From Ehretia macrophylla (Eukaryota; Streptophyta; Magnoliopsida; Boraginales; Ehretiaceae), in contig CM075767.1 of assembly GCA_037974665.1 (NCBI GenBank), positions 7,589,501 to 7,653,500 on the forward strand: a stretch of 64,000 bases of DNA, given 5' to 3'. The translations under genes were made by a program, and so were the position numbers. The notes beneath the pieces were generated by a model, which was not told where the DNA came from, searched no databases, and saw only the letters and a program-made list of their open reading frames with translations. Shown piece by piece: positions 22,988 through 34,447 of the stretch (within the stretch, counting starts at the first letter, position 1; each line of letters begins with the position of its first letter).

Positions 22988-24125
22988 ACTTTGAAATTGT
23001 TACTCTGCAGGAATTGGATTCTTAAGTTCAATTGACTCTTCACCCCAATTCTTTAACTGGATCGCTGGTTTTAGCCTTTGTCCATTTACAAACATAGTTT
23101 TCCTATTTGTTTTATCTTTTATCTTGACAACCCCAGACGGAAAAACTTGTTCAACCTCAAATGGTCCATCCCATCTAGATCTCAATTTTCCTGGAAACAA
23201 TCGTAACTTAGAATTAAATAACCACACATTTTCTCCAGGAATAAATAACTTCTGAATGATCATTTTATTATGCGTTTTCTTCATTCTTTCACTGTAAATA
23301 TTGGCATTCTCGTATACCTCTAAACGTATTTCTTCAAGTTCATTTAGATGGAGTAACCTGTTTTCACCAGCTTTCTGCAAGTCAAAATTCACAGTTCTAA
23401 TTGCCCAGTAAGCCTTATGTTGCAACTCAACTGGTAAATGACATGGTTTTCCAAAAACTAAACGAAAAGGTGACATTCTTATGGGAGTTTTATATGCAGT
23501 TCTATATGCCTAAACTGCATCATTCAATCGAGTGGACCAATCCTTCCTATCAAGTCTAACTGTCTTTTCAAGGATTGATTTAATTTCCCTATTAGAAACC
23601 TCAACCTGTCCACTAGTTTGTGGGTGATATGGAGTTGCAACCTTATGAATGACTGAGTATTTCTTCAACAATTTTTTAAAAGTTCGGTGAATGAAATGAC
23701 TTCCACTGTCACTAATGATGGCTCTTGGAATTCCAAACCGACAGAAAATGTTTTCTTTTATGAATTTCATCACAACAGTGTGATCATTAGTCCTGGTTGC
23801 AATTATTTCAATCCACTTAGACACATAATCAACACCAACCAAAATGTATTGATAACCAAAAGAGATAGGGAAATGACCCATAATATCGATGCCCCAAACA
23901 TCAAAAAGTTCACAAACCAAGATGGGATTTAAGGGCATCATATCCCTCTTTCCCATGTTTTCTGTCTTTTGGCATATTTCACATGCTTTGCAAAACTCAT
24001 GAGCATCATTGATTAATGTGGGCCAATAAAACCCACTTTGCAGAACTTTGATAGCTGCCCGTCGTTCTCCAAAGTGTCATCCACATTCCTGCGAATGCAA
24101 AATGACACGATGCTTAGCTGTTCAG
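22988..24125 (-). pseudogene. A1 integrase (zinc-binding, catalytic core, C-terminal), three breaks
   Basis: Reading on the minus strand: [19 protein letters not shown] and CKACEIC (HHCC zinc-binding part). The catalytic core follows with GIDIMGHF (first D), IISDSGSHF (second D) and [10 protein letters not shown] (E). After a TAG (TGG origin likely) near 23514 comes AYRTAYKTP, then [19 protein letters not shown], the C-terminal domain with [20 protein letters not shown], and the end KNPIPAE at about 23000. One frameshift near 24125 separates it from the upstream segment. The D-D-E triad is present, so most of the domain is well preserved, but three breaks prevent a full product. Confidence 0.9.
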
Positions 24126-24782
24126 ACTCAGGTACACATCAGCGAATAATTTGATCAGAACAAATACGGAACAAATGAGGATCATCCCATAAATAATGCT
24201 TTGCTATTGAGAAAAATCGATCTCTCTCAGCCTTGTTCCATTCCTTGGGTATTTTATCTACTGTAAGATAATTCACAATATGAGCATACCAAGGAAGTTT
24301 AGGAGTAGAAATTAGAAGTAATTGTTCGTCAGGAAATGTATCTCTTAAGGGTAATTCATTTTATGTTTCCTGAATTATAATCCTTGACAAATGATCAACA
24401 ACAACATTTTCTCGACCTTTCTTATCTTTGATTGTTAAATCAAATTCTTGAATTAATAACAACCATCGAATAAGCCTAAGTTTAACATCTTTTTTTTCCA
24501 ACAGGTATCTTAATGCCGAGTGGTCGGAATAAATTATTATTTTTGACCTTAACACGTAAGACCGAAACTTTTCTAATGCAAAAACTAAGCAAACAATTCT
24601 TTCTCTGTGGTGCTATAGTTTTTCTGGGCATCATCCAAAGTTCGGCTGGCGTAATAGATCACACAAGGAACACGATCCTTGCCTTGACCTAATACAGCTC
24701 CTATGGCAGTAGTCAGCATAGGGTCAGGGAATGCCTTAGATTTAAGAATGCCAGGAGATGGACTTCCGGTCAGGGTAGTCAA
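24126..24782 (-). pseudogene. A1 RNase H and connection to integrase
   Basis: The minus strand reads [38 protein letters not shown], then [36 protein letters not shown] and [10 protein letters not shown], the standard gypsy RNase H sequence. It continues to LPWYAHIVNYL and IIR-stop-CVPESEQ before integrase. At least two frameshifts (one near 24590, one near 24720) break it. Upstream RT is lost at about 24785. Confidence 0.88.
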
Positions 24783-24785
24783 CCT

Positions 24786-25577
24786 AGAGTTACAGATAAT
24801 GATTTAGCACAGCAGCCTGATCAGCAAGGAGAACTTCATAGAACAAGTAAGGGCAGGAATGAATCCTTTTATATCGTTACAATTAATATTCTTATGTGAT
24901 TATATTACATTTATGAGATTAAGGCATCTACCATCATCTATATATATGTGTAACCTATGACCTTTGGAGAAATGTTATATACGGATAAAATTGTTGAGGG
25001 GTATTCATTTTGGGCATTCTCGTTGGGAGCTACTTGTTGACAGTGATCTTTAGTGGCATTTCCATCAGTAGTATCATCTGGGAATCTCGAATGCATATCT
25101 TGGACCTTTTATGAAGATATTCCGCCCACATTCTTAACATGACTTCTTATTCGGATTTCTTATTCGGGACTTCACTTATGGTATTTCTTGATGTTCTATT
25201 TGGCCTTTCTCGGTGGCATTCATATGTAGGAATTATTATTGGACCCTACTTAACTTCATTCCCGGTATTTCTATATGAATTTTCTAGTGGTACTCCTTGG
25301 CACTATTAGATGGGATTTTTAAATGGTATTCATATTCGGACTTCTAATCGGTATTTACAGAAGAGCCTTTATTTGGCTACATTATTCGGGATTCCTTCTG
25401 TAAAGCTTTTGGTATTTTCGATGGATTCCTCAGTGATAATAGTATGGGTATTTCTCTTGGTAGACTTGTCGGTACATTTCTTTGGCCGCAGATCCGTTTG
25501 GAGTCGTGTCAATAGATGCGAGGTCTTTTGAGAATGAGAAGAATTATATGGACGCAATTAGTTTAAGGGGGAGAGGG
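24786..25577 (+). pseudogene. 3' internal end of a Tekay-type element before LTR U1
   Basis: Noncoding or heavily decayed. From 25000 it has a degenerate series of GGTATTC/GGCATTC-like words. It ends with a GAC-GCAATTAGTTTAAGGGGGAGAGGG tract, the usual Tekay/Del ending where a purine tract (25565-25577) meets TGTGAtGCCC. No integrase or chromodomain can be read. The left boundary is the break with A1. Confidence 0.6.
25565..25577 (+). other. Polypurine tract before LTR U1
   Basis: AAGGGGGAGAGGG directly precedes TGTGATGCCCGAG, marking U1 as a 3' LTR. Confidence 0.8.
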
Positions 25578-27849
25578 TGTGATGCCCGAGAATATCACCG
25601 TACTTCTGTTAACTGTTGCATCAACTGTTTGCATATTTTTACTGTGCATTACTTGTTACTTTCTGTGGTTACTATTCATTGCGTTTTTCAACCACTTATT
25701 TATTTCGAATTAGCATTTTTATTAAATCATATTAATTATTTTAGGAGTGAGAAAAATGTGCATTTGAGCGATTAGAGTTGAGAGCACCTGTTTAGAAAAT
25801 ATTTTATTGGGACTAGTGAATAGTATTACGTAGTGTAACTTTATATTTTAGTGAGCTAACATTTAACTGCACATTTGGATTTGTTTTAAGCTAGCTTGAC
25901 TCACTTTTATTGACAACACACACACATAACCTAACCTAACTTTTATTATATACACAACACACACACATTAGCTCATAAATGACTTTAAAAAAAAAATAGA
26001 GGGGTGAATAGTGCCTGGGAAACCCGACAGCCATAGGAGAGGAAATCGAAGAAATTTTACACTTCAAATCTTGATTTCAAGCCTTGGCAAGCTAGGAGCA
26101 AGTGGTTTAGAGTGTTTGCTAGCATCCTACGAGCTTCTACGGGCGTTGGTGAGGGATTAGCATGAATGTTTTGCATTTTAAAAATGTTGCAACTTTCTTG
26201 ATTTTATAGATTTGCTAGTAAATGCTTATGGTATGTTCAAATATGATATTATACATTGTATATAAGTGCTAGAGACCACATTTATGCCATTGATTCACTT
26301 TTTAAATGGTTAAATTTGATGGTTTGATTTTAGGGTGTGAATAGTGATGAAATTCTAGGGTTTTGTGAAATTGTGTGTTATAGCTTGATTCATTGTTTCT
26401 AATAGATGCCTTAGATGTTAATAAAGATAGATTAATATCCCCGTTAGGTTGAATTGCTCGAAACTTGGCTAAAACGTGAAATTTGCAACTTTAAAAAGGG
26501 GTTTCGGGGTTAATGCAAATCCAGGTTAATTTGGCCATCACATTTGGTATTTTTAGGCTATGTAGGTGCTAGATATGCTTTTCTAACTCGCGGTTGAGTT
26601 TCGTTTAGGGTACTTGTAGTGTAAATGCATAAAAAGGTAAAATCTGACTTTTCGTGTAATTGTGATTTAAAGTGTGATTTCAAGGTCCTAAGTGGTGTCA
26701 TTAAGTTTCAATAGGAAGGTAGTATAGCTTGGTTGCGTATCTTGAGCTTTGTATTCCGTTTGGAAGCTAATTAGCCTTGGTGAACAAAGGGGTTTTGGGT
26801 CAAACGTAAATCCGGGTGAATTTGGTTGTTATATTTGGTATTCTTAGGGTAAATAGGGACTAAATGAGCTTTTCTAACTCTTAGTTGAGCTTTGGTTAAG
26901 ATACTTGTAGTACAAACACGCAAAGGGATAATTGGGGCTTTTGTGGCTAATATGGGTTAATGAATGGCTTCAAGGGTTCTAAGTGTGCCATAATGTGTAA
27001 CTAGAAGATTATAATAGTTAGTTTATGAATTTTGACCCTTAGCCTTCGGTTTGGAGTTAAATGACTTAGGATAACGAAAAGGGGATAACGCGGGAATTGG
27101 TTGTTTTGACACTTGTATTGTCAGGTAGTTGCTTGCTGTGTATTTGAATGTATTCTAGAGTATATTTGAGCTTTTTGTAGAGTTTCGTGAAAAATGTGTT
27201 GATGACCCCTTTGTGCACATATAGTTATTTTCATATTTAATGTTTAGATCTTGTTCTAATGTCTAAATTGCTGTATTTTGTTAAAGTTCAAATTCTAATA
27301 GACATTGTATGCTAAGTGAGTAGGACTATAAGGATAGCTCATCTAGTTATATGGTTATAGATTGTTGTAAATAAGAGTAATTGAAATTTATAACTCATAA
27401 TCTTAACTTGATGGGATTTGATGCTTTTAATGTCTTCTATACTGTCTAATGAGATGGTAAGTTGAACATTGTAGTTCAATTGTGTGTGGGATATGAACTT
27501 GTGTGAATAAGTGATTATAAATCTAGCTCTTAATGTTGTAGGGTTGAGTTAAGTACGACTTGAGTTGGAATTGATATAGTTAATTGTTAAACTTATACGA
27601 ACACACTAGGGTTACATATTCGAGCTAATTCGGGAAAGTTGAAATAAATCGGAACTATCCTCTTACGTGATTGGCTTATTTCCAGGTGAGGGAGACTTCA
27701 TCCTTATGTGCATAATAATTTATTTACTTGTACATAGATTATGTGTACTTATTGTCTATATATTGTGTGTGAGGGCAACCTACTTTGTTGTCCCTTAATT
27801 ACGTGTTTATTGTTTTATTCTATTGTTATCCTTTTGAGTGCATTGCATC

Positions 27850-27865
27850 ATGGTTGCGCAACCAT
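27850..27865. other. 16-bp palindrome ATGGTTGCGCAACCAT
   Basis: Perfect palindrome in U1. Its 12-14 bp core recurs at 36911-36924 (U3) and 62176-62189 (U2), always about 60-85 bp after the conserved stem-loop. Confidence 0.8.
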
Positions 27866-28848
27866 TTGGGCATGGTAGTGTCGGGGAAATCGGGCAGCAT
27901 CGGGCTTGCCGGTCTACCTCGGCTACCATGGTTGCCCAGTCCCTCTCTCGCTTGGGATGCCGCCCAGGGAGAGTTAGGTCGTAGGATTTCGGGGTACATC
28001 TGGAGTACACCCAATTTGGAGTTATAAGGGGATGCTGGCTTATCGTTATCAGTGACATTACTTTTTGAGATTTCTGTTCGTGGTTCGTGGATCATGGAAT
28101 GAGAATTGGATCAATTAGAGTCATCAAAATATATCCTTTTTATTGTGTGGTATTTCATTGAATTTTTGTGTTTATTTATTGTATGTTACATCTATTTGTT
28201 GCATTGCACGAACCCCGAGATACTGTTCCCGTTTTCCCTTCCTCACTGGGCATACGTGTTTGGTATGCTCACCCTCGTTGCTAACAATTTCAGGTAAAGC
28301 AGGTTTGGCTTCCCTTGAGCTTGCTGAGGATAAGACTCGTGAGACTCCTTGACTACGTGATACGTTGCTGCTAGTTTTGTGGATGCTTGTATATACTTCG
28401 TGGGCCCTAGCGCCAAGTAGATGTTAGTTGCTTATAGTCTATTTTGTGGCCTATGGTCTTGTATATATTCTTGGCCTTTTTGAATGTTGCAAGGTGTTGT
28501 AAGTCTAGCCAACATGTTTGGCAGGATTGAAAATGGCTGTAATAACTTAAAGTACTTTTGTTATTTGTCTTTTATGCATGCTTGGGTGTGATAGGTAAGT
28601 GACTGATGGTCTTTAATTATAAGAATGGTTTATAGACAAGGTCAGAGTAGTATGATAAGTGATTTTATAACATAGTATTTCTATGGTTGAATCCCACGCA
28701 TGTTTGTGTGCTTATCTTGTTGTTTTATCTAAGGCCCAGAAGGCCTTGAGACGGGGCATAGCTGGTTGGTTGAAGTTGGAGTTATAGGAGAATGTTGGAT
28801 TATGTCTTTGTGATTGTATTCTGTTGTTCGCAAGTTATCGATTAGTCC

Positions 28849-28856
28849 TATAAACA
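28849..28856 (+). promoter_or_regulatory. Candidate TATA box of LTR U1
   Basis: TATAAACA in GTCCTATAAACAGGGGAGA. U3 has TATAAATA in the same block (37897-37904), and V1 has the reversed copy (13948-13954). Position near the LTR end would give a very short R-U5. Confidence 0.4.
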
Positions 28857-28954
28857 GGGGAGACTCCGTCCGTTTCCCCCCATTTTTTGTGACTTGGGTT
28901 GTGTTTAGTGGATATATAGAGCTTCTGTTTTCATGAGGGAACGAGGCGTTACAC

Positions 28955-31384
28955 ACAAGACAATAGCCTGAGTACTGTTAACCATGGAACATTATAACTC
29001 GCCATAAACATTGTGATACCAAAATCGAAGTTACAAGGCTATAGTAATTCAAGTAGTACCTGTTATACAAACTTCATCACCAATAATTAAAGCTACAACC
29101 ATCAAATACATATTTACAAATCCAAATCCATCAATTACATCTCACAAATCCATCTACTGCATCTAAGTCTCCCAAGAGCCATAACTATTAAGATACAAAT
29201 CAAATAACCCAAGAGAATTTATAAAATAACAACTTATTCAGTTACATAAAATGTTCTTGTTACAAAGGAAGCATATTCTCCAAGTAAGCACGTAGAACAC
29301 GAAAGTGGCAAGCTTGAAGCAAAAATTCGAATGAGCTTTTCAACAACTGGTAGGCTCAACTATACCTGAAATAGTAAAGAAAGAAGGATGAGCTACAACT
29401 AGCTCAGCGAGGGATAAAGGGAAGGGTATTTTCGTAAGCAATTTACCATTTTGAAATCATTTGGAAACCCATGTCATGCACACAAGTTCATAGCAAGCAA
29501 GAGTTTTATGTAATAACAAGCATTTGAGTAACATGTAGAACGTGCGATAACCGTAAACGGATATCAATATGATAGTAAACCATCAAGGGAACTATACACA
29601 TTATGAGTGATACATGATATTGAACATATAACCCAACTCTCTAAGGGCAAAGACTCCTATTGGGAGTGGTAACACATAATATTAAAAAGGATACGGTTCA
29701 GTAAGCATTGTTGAAGATGGCCAGTCTTGAGTCTTCAATCAATATCTTCCCATTTCGCCAACATTAGGTGTTATCCGGATATACACCGCGGTCCATGGTA
29801 GTCGATACCGACTGGTAGCCCGATATTGCCTAGAGATAACGAACACTACCATGCCCATGAAGTTTTGTATGTACCATCGCGCCCGTCATTGATAACAATA
29901 GGAACACATTTGGAGGGCAACAAAGTAGGTTGCCTCCATTCATATAAACATATACAAGCATTTCAAACATTTGATCATATAGAACACCGTGTAATCATGT
30001 GCATATACATAACCTTGAACATATTCCAATGTATAAACATGTAAACAATTATAATATGTTGCATCTAAAATTCATAAAAACATGATGTGGAGGATAACAA
30101 GGGAAATTGATTCTTTTGTTAAGCCTCTTAACTCTAAACCTTAGTCATTTCACCCAAACACAAACTCTACTATTTTACAACCTCAAAATCACACTCATCA
30201 TGCTATAACATCATCCACAAATCGACCAATAATTCATAGAACAACTAAAACATCATATAGGAATTGGCAACAATATATCACTCAACCTATGACACAAATC
30301 TACCATTTAATTCTACTATGATAAACTAGGGTTCGATACGGTTCTAACGCTTCTGATCATGCCCTAATCCGACTTCTGTAGCTCCCGGAATCACTAAAAC
30401 AAGTTTGTTTCTCGAAGCTGTCAAACTGGTATACCCTTGAGCCACTGGTCGACCGTTGCCCATAGGGTCTTCTGCCCGAAGCCTCTCCAGCGGAAGAGGG
30501 GTCCTCTTCCGGTCGACTGGTGGAGCAGGGGTCCACTGATCGTGCTGGTTACGGGAAAACACATCCTTCTACTAACTCACACACCCAAGCTTGACAATTA
30601 AGATAGCCCAATCCCAACTTCTAGCATATTAACATGGTTGTTAAGCATCTTAGAAGAGTTCAAACCCATCAAACTTCTCACACCAACAATCAACACTAAG
30701 GTGCAACAAAAACTAACCACAATAGCAACAACCATCAATAGCTCAAATCCATAGCATAGCTTATATGTTCATCAAATCAAGCTCAACACACATATATAAT
30801 CACCATTCATGCTCAATATAGCTTTGGAAAACTTTTAAGAAAACAACCCTCACCTTGTTCTTGAGTTTGAATGCTAGATTTGATGTTGAAGATGCAAGCT
30901 AGAGTTGAGAGATACAAGAAAATAGCTTAATCTCCCTTCGTCTTCCTTTCTCTTCATCTATTTCCTTCTTTCTTCTCTTCTTCTCAATCGTGTGTATGTG
31001 TGTTTAGACGTGTGTGCGTGAGTGATCAGATATGTGTGCGTGTGTTGTAGTATTTTTGTGTGTGTTTTATGTTGAGTAAGAAATATCTAAAGGCCCTATT
31101 GACCAAATTGCCCTCCAATTAGGTGCACTCTTACTAGTTTGCCATTTAGTTGTAGTTTAATTGGTTTGGTTCACTAATGTAGTGTAATGTAATGTAGTTT
31201 ATTTAATTCCTACGATATCTAAATCACACAAATGCACGTTATACGACACAAGTGCACGTAAAACGATATAAATGCACATAAAATGATGTAAATGCACATA
31301 AAATCGGTCAAATGCACATAAATCAATATAAATGTATTTTTAAACAATATGATATGCATATGGGGTTTCGTGCGGGGCTTCACA
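28955..31384 (-). repeat. Tekay-type LTR V3, reversed, lacking its 3' end
   Basis: It ends on the plus strand GGGGTTTCGTGCGGGGCTTCACA, the reverse complement of an LTR start TGTGAAGCCCCGCACG. Inside are the reversed stem-loop (29912-29937) and the TTAAAAAGGATACGGTTC block also found in V1. The terminal reversed GGGGCGTTACA is missing where it meets U1. A short-period repeat of AAATGCACATAAA words occupies about 31227-31335, near the LTR start. Frames 29826-30044, 30344-30562 and 31219-31407 are incidental. Confidence 0.65.
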
Positions 31385-32230
31385 ATAACTGAGCTTATGA
31401 TTTTCATACTAAGGTTGTATATTCTTGTTGAAGTACGTGTCTAAAGCCTTTTGAAAAGTTCAAAGAGTATTAGAGTAAAGTAGAAAAACCGTGTAGGAAA
31501 AACTATTGATGCTTTTTGATGTGATCATGATTCTGAAATACTTAAGTACTATTTGGATGAGTATCTCAAAATTTTGGTATTGTACCGCAATTAATAACGC
31601 CCGGTGTACCACAGTCAAATAGGAGTTTCTTAGTGAAGAAATTGCGCATGTTTGACTTTGTACAAATATTGATTGGTTCATCTAATCATTTTATTTACTT
31701 GTAGGTTATACTTTCCTTATTTTGATTTTCTATTGAATAGATGATTCCTATTATTGTCTTTCCTAGAACTTTATATATGATATGAGTTGGAAAACAACCA
31801 AATATTAAATGTGTTAATTTTTGGATTGTCCTACTTTTATTGAAAATTTCTATAAGGACAAATGGGAGCTTAGGTTAAAGGTAATTTTGTAGTACATCCT
31901 TGGCTTAAGGGATATGATTTCTATTTTATGATTAAGGTGTATTGGTTAGTTAGAATGTGATATGTTTTGAATAAAATATTTTGTTCAAGAAGATGTAGTA
32001 TGCTAAGTAAAATGTGTCCTCTAAGCTACAAAATCACCTAAACCCAAGTGTTGAATCAATTCAATTTGGTTCAGAATGTCATCACACAAGATCTTTGCAA
32101 ATCTAGTAGTTATCTCATCATTAAAGAATATAGGGATATCTTCTTTAGGATGCACAAAAATTGTTTGTGTCTTTGAAATAATTATCATTTTGATGATCCT
32201 ACAATTTATGAAGAATTGATATGTGATATG
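31385..32230 (+). pseudogene. K internal region, middle part (pol, decayed)
   Basis: It matches the reverse complement of element M at about 53760-54620, for example CTTGTTGAAG.ACGTGTCTAAAG and GATGTGATCATGATTCT, and GATGATCCTACAATTT next to the A2 insertion. It therefore belongs to the copia pol of K. No open frame of more than a few dozen codons survives on the sense strand; the minus open frames 31460-31681 and 32021-32257 are shadows. It is cut on the right by A2. Confidence 0.75.
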
Positions 32231-33932
32231 TGATATGACCATAATTATATCATTCAAACCACTATATTTGTACTACATTTGCATCTTAACTTATGGAATA
32301 AATGCAACACTTAATACACTTTTGATGCAATGTAGGATGATCTTGAAAAAGTGAATTATGTCCGTTTTTGATAAATCATACCACTTTTTTTTGGTAAAAA
32401 TGGCCTTCTGAGCAAAACGCAGGTCTTTGCCCTGCGCGCAACGTGATTTTAGCCAAATTTCATCGTTTTAAGGGTCAAACCAGTGAAAAATGCCCGAAAA
32501 TGCCTCAGTCAACGATTCGATCAAAGTCAAAATTGCTAGCGAAGGGCGCGCTCCCCTCAAGACTATTCTGGAACCTCCACGTGTCACAATCCTGGCGAGT
32601 CAGCAAGGCAAGCTCGAGCCCGCCCCATTGGGCGCTCGAGCGCGCGACTCGGATTATTCCTCCATCTTCCAAACGTCCACGTGTCTCAGTCTCAGGGATG
32701 GAAAAGAGGCACGCTCTCGAGCGCGCTACCTGGATGCTTTTACCATGTTCCAGTAAGCCACGTGTCGCGCATCCAATGGAGAAAAAAAGAGGCGCGCTAA
32801 TTTGCCTATAAATAGTACTTCACCCGGTTGGAATTTTAGGAATTAATTTAGTTTTAATTATTGTTTTTAATTACTATTTAGTTAGTTTAATTAGTTTTAA
32901 ATATTAGTTTAATTATTTAGTTAGATTAAATTAGTAGTAATTATAGAATACGGGGGAAGTTCTGCTCGAGTAGCTTTTTAGTAAAACTCTTACTCAGGGG
33001 AAGTTCTGCCCAAGTAGCTCTTATTCAGGGAAAATTCCGCCCAAATAGCTATTTTTGCGTCGGACCTCTGCCCAAATTCCTGGAATCAGAAATACAAAGT
33101 CGTCATCATATCGGGGGAGCCTTTTTTGACTCTCTTATTTGTACAACTTGTATTTATTATTATGTCTAAGTAGAGCTTTTATTTAAGGGAGGATATTGTA
33201 AATGACTGTCTTTTAATCTATGGTCTCGGATTCATATAATTTGATTTATATGCAATATATGGCTTGTATTAATTCAACATTGTCTTTCATACGTAAAGCT
33301 TTTAAGTAGACGTTATGATTATTTTACTTTCGTGCTATATATATATATACTCATGTTTTAATAGTGAATCTATAGGTTGCACTATAGATTCCATAAGACT
33401 ATAGGTTTTACCTTAGGCTTTACTTGAGGAGTTGTTGATTACTTTGTTGAAACAGATCGGTTACACCAGGTTACAAGGACAGATCCATACTACAACTATA
33501 TAACGAATTCGTAGATGGAACGACACCTATAACATATATAGTAATCGAGACTTTAATTAGACTAAGGAAATTAGCTAGGGTTTAAACTCTTAAACCTAAC
33601 CTTTGCATAAAATTAGAGAATCCTGGATACCGAAGCCAAGATTAACGGACTCATTACTTATCCGGTCCCATAGATTCCTTTTTCTCGTATTCTTCAAAAC
33701 CTTAGTTAGTTTAACTTAGTTTACATTTCTGCACGATACTCAAACGCTTTTCACAAACTGTCACTGTTTCACTTTAACACTTCACATAATACTTCACTAA
33801 CTAACTTACGAGATTCCCTAAGAATACGATTATGCACTCAAATCACACTACACTACAAGATCCGTGCACTTGCGGGTTATTAAAACTTGGTCAAATTTGT
33901 ACCCATTTATATTGCTGACCTCGAACGCATCA
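32231..33932 (+). repeat. 5' LTR of A2
   Basis: TGATATGACCATAAT...CGAACGCATCA, paired with 40830-42546. It contains the regulatory block 32577-32815 and a three-unit tandem repeat of GGGGAAGTTCTGCCCAAGTA (about 32952-33050). It is followed by AGTTTT and the primer-binding site. Confidence 0.9.
32577..32815 (+). promoter_or_regulatory. A2 5' LTR promoter: three CCACGTGTC boxes, palindrome, CCAAT, TATA
   Basis: CCACGTGTC at 32577-32585, 32677-32685 and 32758-32766; GCGCTCGAGCGC at 32632-32643; CCAAT near 32773; TATAAATAG at 32807-32815. The same order is kept in the 3' LTR. ACGTGTC within a CACGTG core is the ABA-response/G-box type bound by plant bZIP factors. Induction is inference. Confidence 0.6.
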
Positions 33933-33938
33933 AGTTTT

Positions 33939-33956
33939 TGGTGCCGTTGTCGAGGA
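33939..33956 (+). other. Primer-binding site of A2 (Athila type)
   Basis: TGGTGCCGTTGTCGAGGA differs by a few bases from the Athila TGGCGCCGTTGTCGGGGA seen (reversed) at 46297-46314. Confidence 0.8.
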
Positions 33957-34071
33957 GTCACAGTTTAGTTTTGTGGAATAGTATTGAATTTGTTTAAGTG
34001 TTTGTTTTATCCGCTTTTCTTTATTTCAAAAAAAGAAATAATAATTTTGGAAATTTTAGACAATTGGAAAT

Positions 34072-34447
34072 ATGACTCATTTTGATTTAAATGATTTTTT
34101 AAATTTACCTAATGAATCATCCGATCAATAGGTTTTTAATGACAAAACCCCACTCCCTATCCTAATTACATGTCAAGTTTGTTCTCAATTTGGACATACC
34201 ATTATAAATTGTCCCCATTATCCCAAGTTTTTACATAGTCATTATCCTACTGCTCAGGGTTATTTTTCAAACAAAAATTTGTAGTGTAATGCATATAACC
34301 CAAAGTGGCAAAATCATCAAAATTCATTTTGGGATAAAAATGATGCATCTTTTCTGCCTCAAAATTTTGAAGATAATGCATCTCAAAACCCCAATTCTTC
34401 TGAGTTTTGCGAAAGCTTTCAAAGTAATTCTTTCAAACAAAATTTTT
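34072..34447 (+). pseudogene. A2 gag fragment with zinc knuckle, interrupted by U3
   Basis: It begins ATG 34072 (MTHFDLNDFLNLPNESSDQ), then a TAG, then reads on with a C-x2-C-x4-H-x4-C knuckle at 34171-34212 (CQVCSQFGHTIINC) and an asparagine-rich stretch containing another stop. It runs straight into U3 and resumes at 37997 in the same frame once U3 and one TSD are discounted. The knuckle is complete. The usual Athila capsid region upstream of the knuckle is absent, so the protein would be much shorter than a normal gag. Confidence 0.7.

Larger units (their letters stand above)
16731..24785 (-). mobile_element. Athila-type gypsy element A1 (3' half)
   Basis: Read on the minus strand: RNase H (24782-24361), integrase (about 24125-22988), the pol-end hairpin, a 2.9-kb spacer, an env-position ORF (19974-18914), polypurine tract and 3' LTR (18321-16731). 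The 5' LTR, gag, protease and most of RT are missing; the element stops at 24785 against the 3' end of a Tekay element. The reading frames carry few breaks, several of them C-to-T type (TGG to TAG, CGA to TGA), as expected from decay of methylated cytosines. Confidence 0.85.
25578..28954 (+). repeat. Tekay/Del-type 3' LTR U1
   Basis: It starts TGTGATGCCCGAGAATATCA and ends GGGAACGAGGCGTTACA. The same ends are seen in U2 (TGTGACGCCCGAG...GGGGCGTTACA). It contains the conserved stem-loop (27773-27794), a 16-bp palindrome (27850-27865) and a TATA-like TATAAACA at 28849 about 105 bp before the end. Length is 3377 bp, longer than U2. Open frames 27785-28352 and 28729-28956 are LTR sequence. Confidence 0.85.

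Noticed and set aside
25000..25560. Degenerate GGTATTC words as a coding or satellite region
   Set aside because: Too irregular for a satellite, and no frame reads as chromovirus integrase or chromodomain; left as decayed Tekay 3' internal sequence.
13860..31384. V1 and V3 as the LTR pair of one minus-strand Tekay element
   Set aside because: Outer 5-mers do not match, the LTRs are visibly diverged and each is truncated on its inner side.
32443..32811. Overlapping ORFs of 122 and 88 codons in the A2 5' LTR
   Set aside because: They coincide with the GC-rich palindrome and G-box block of the LTR and are not kept open in the 3' LTR copy.
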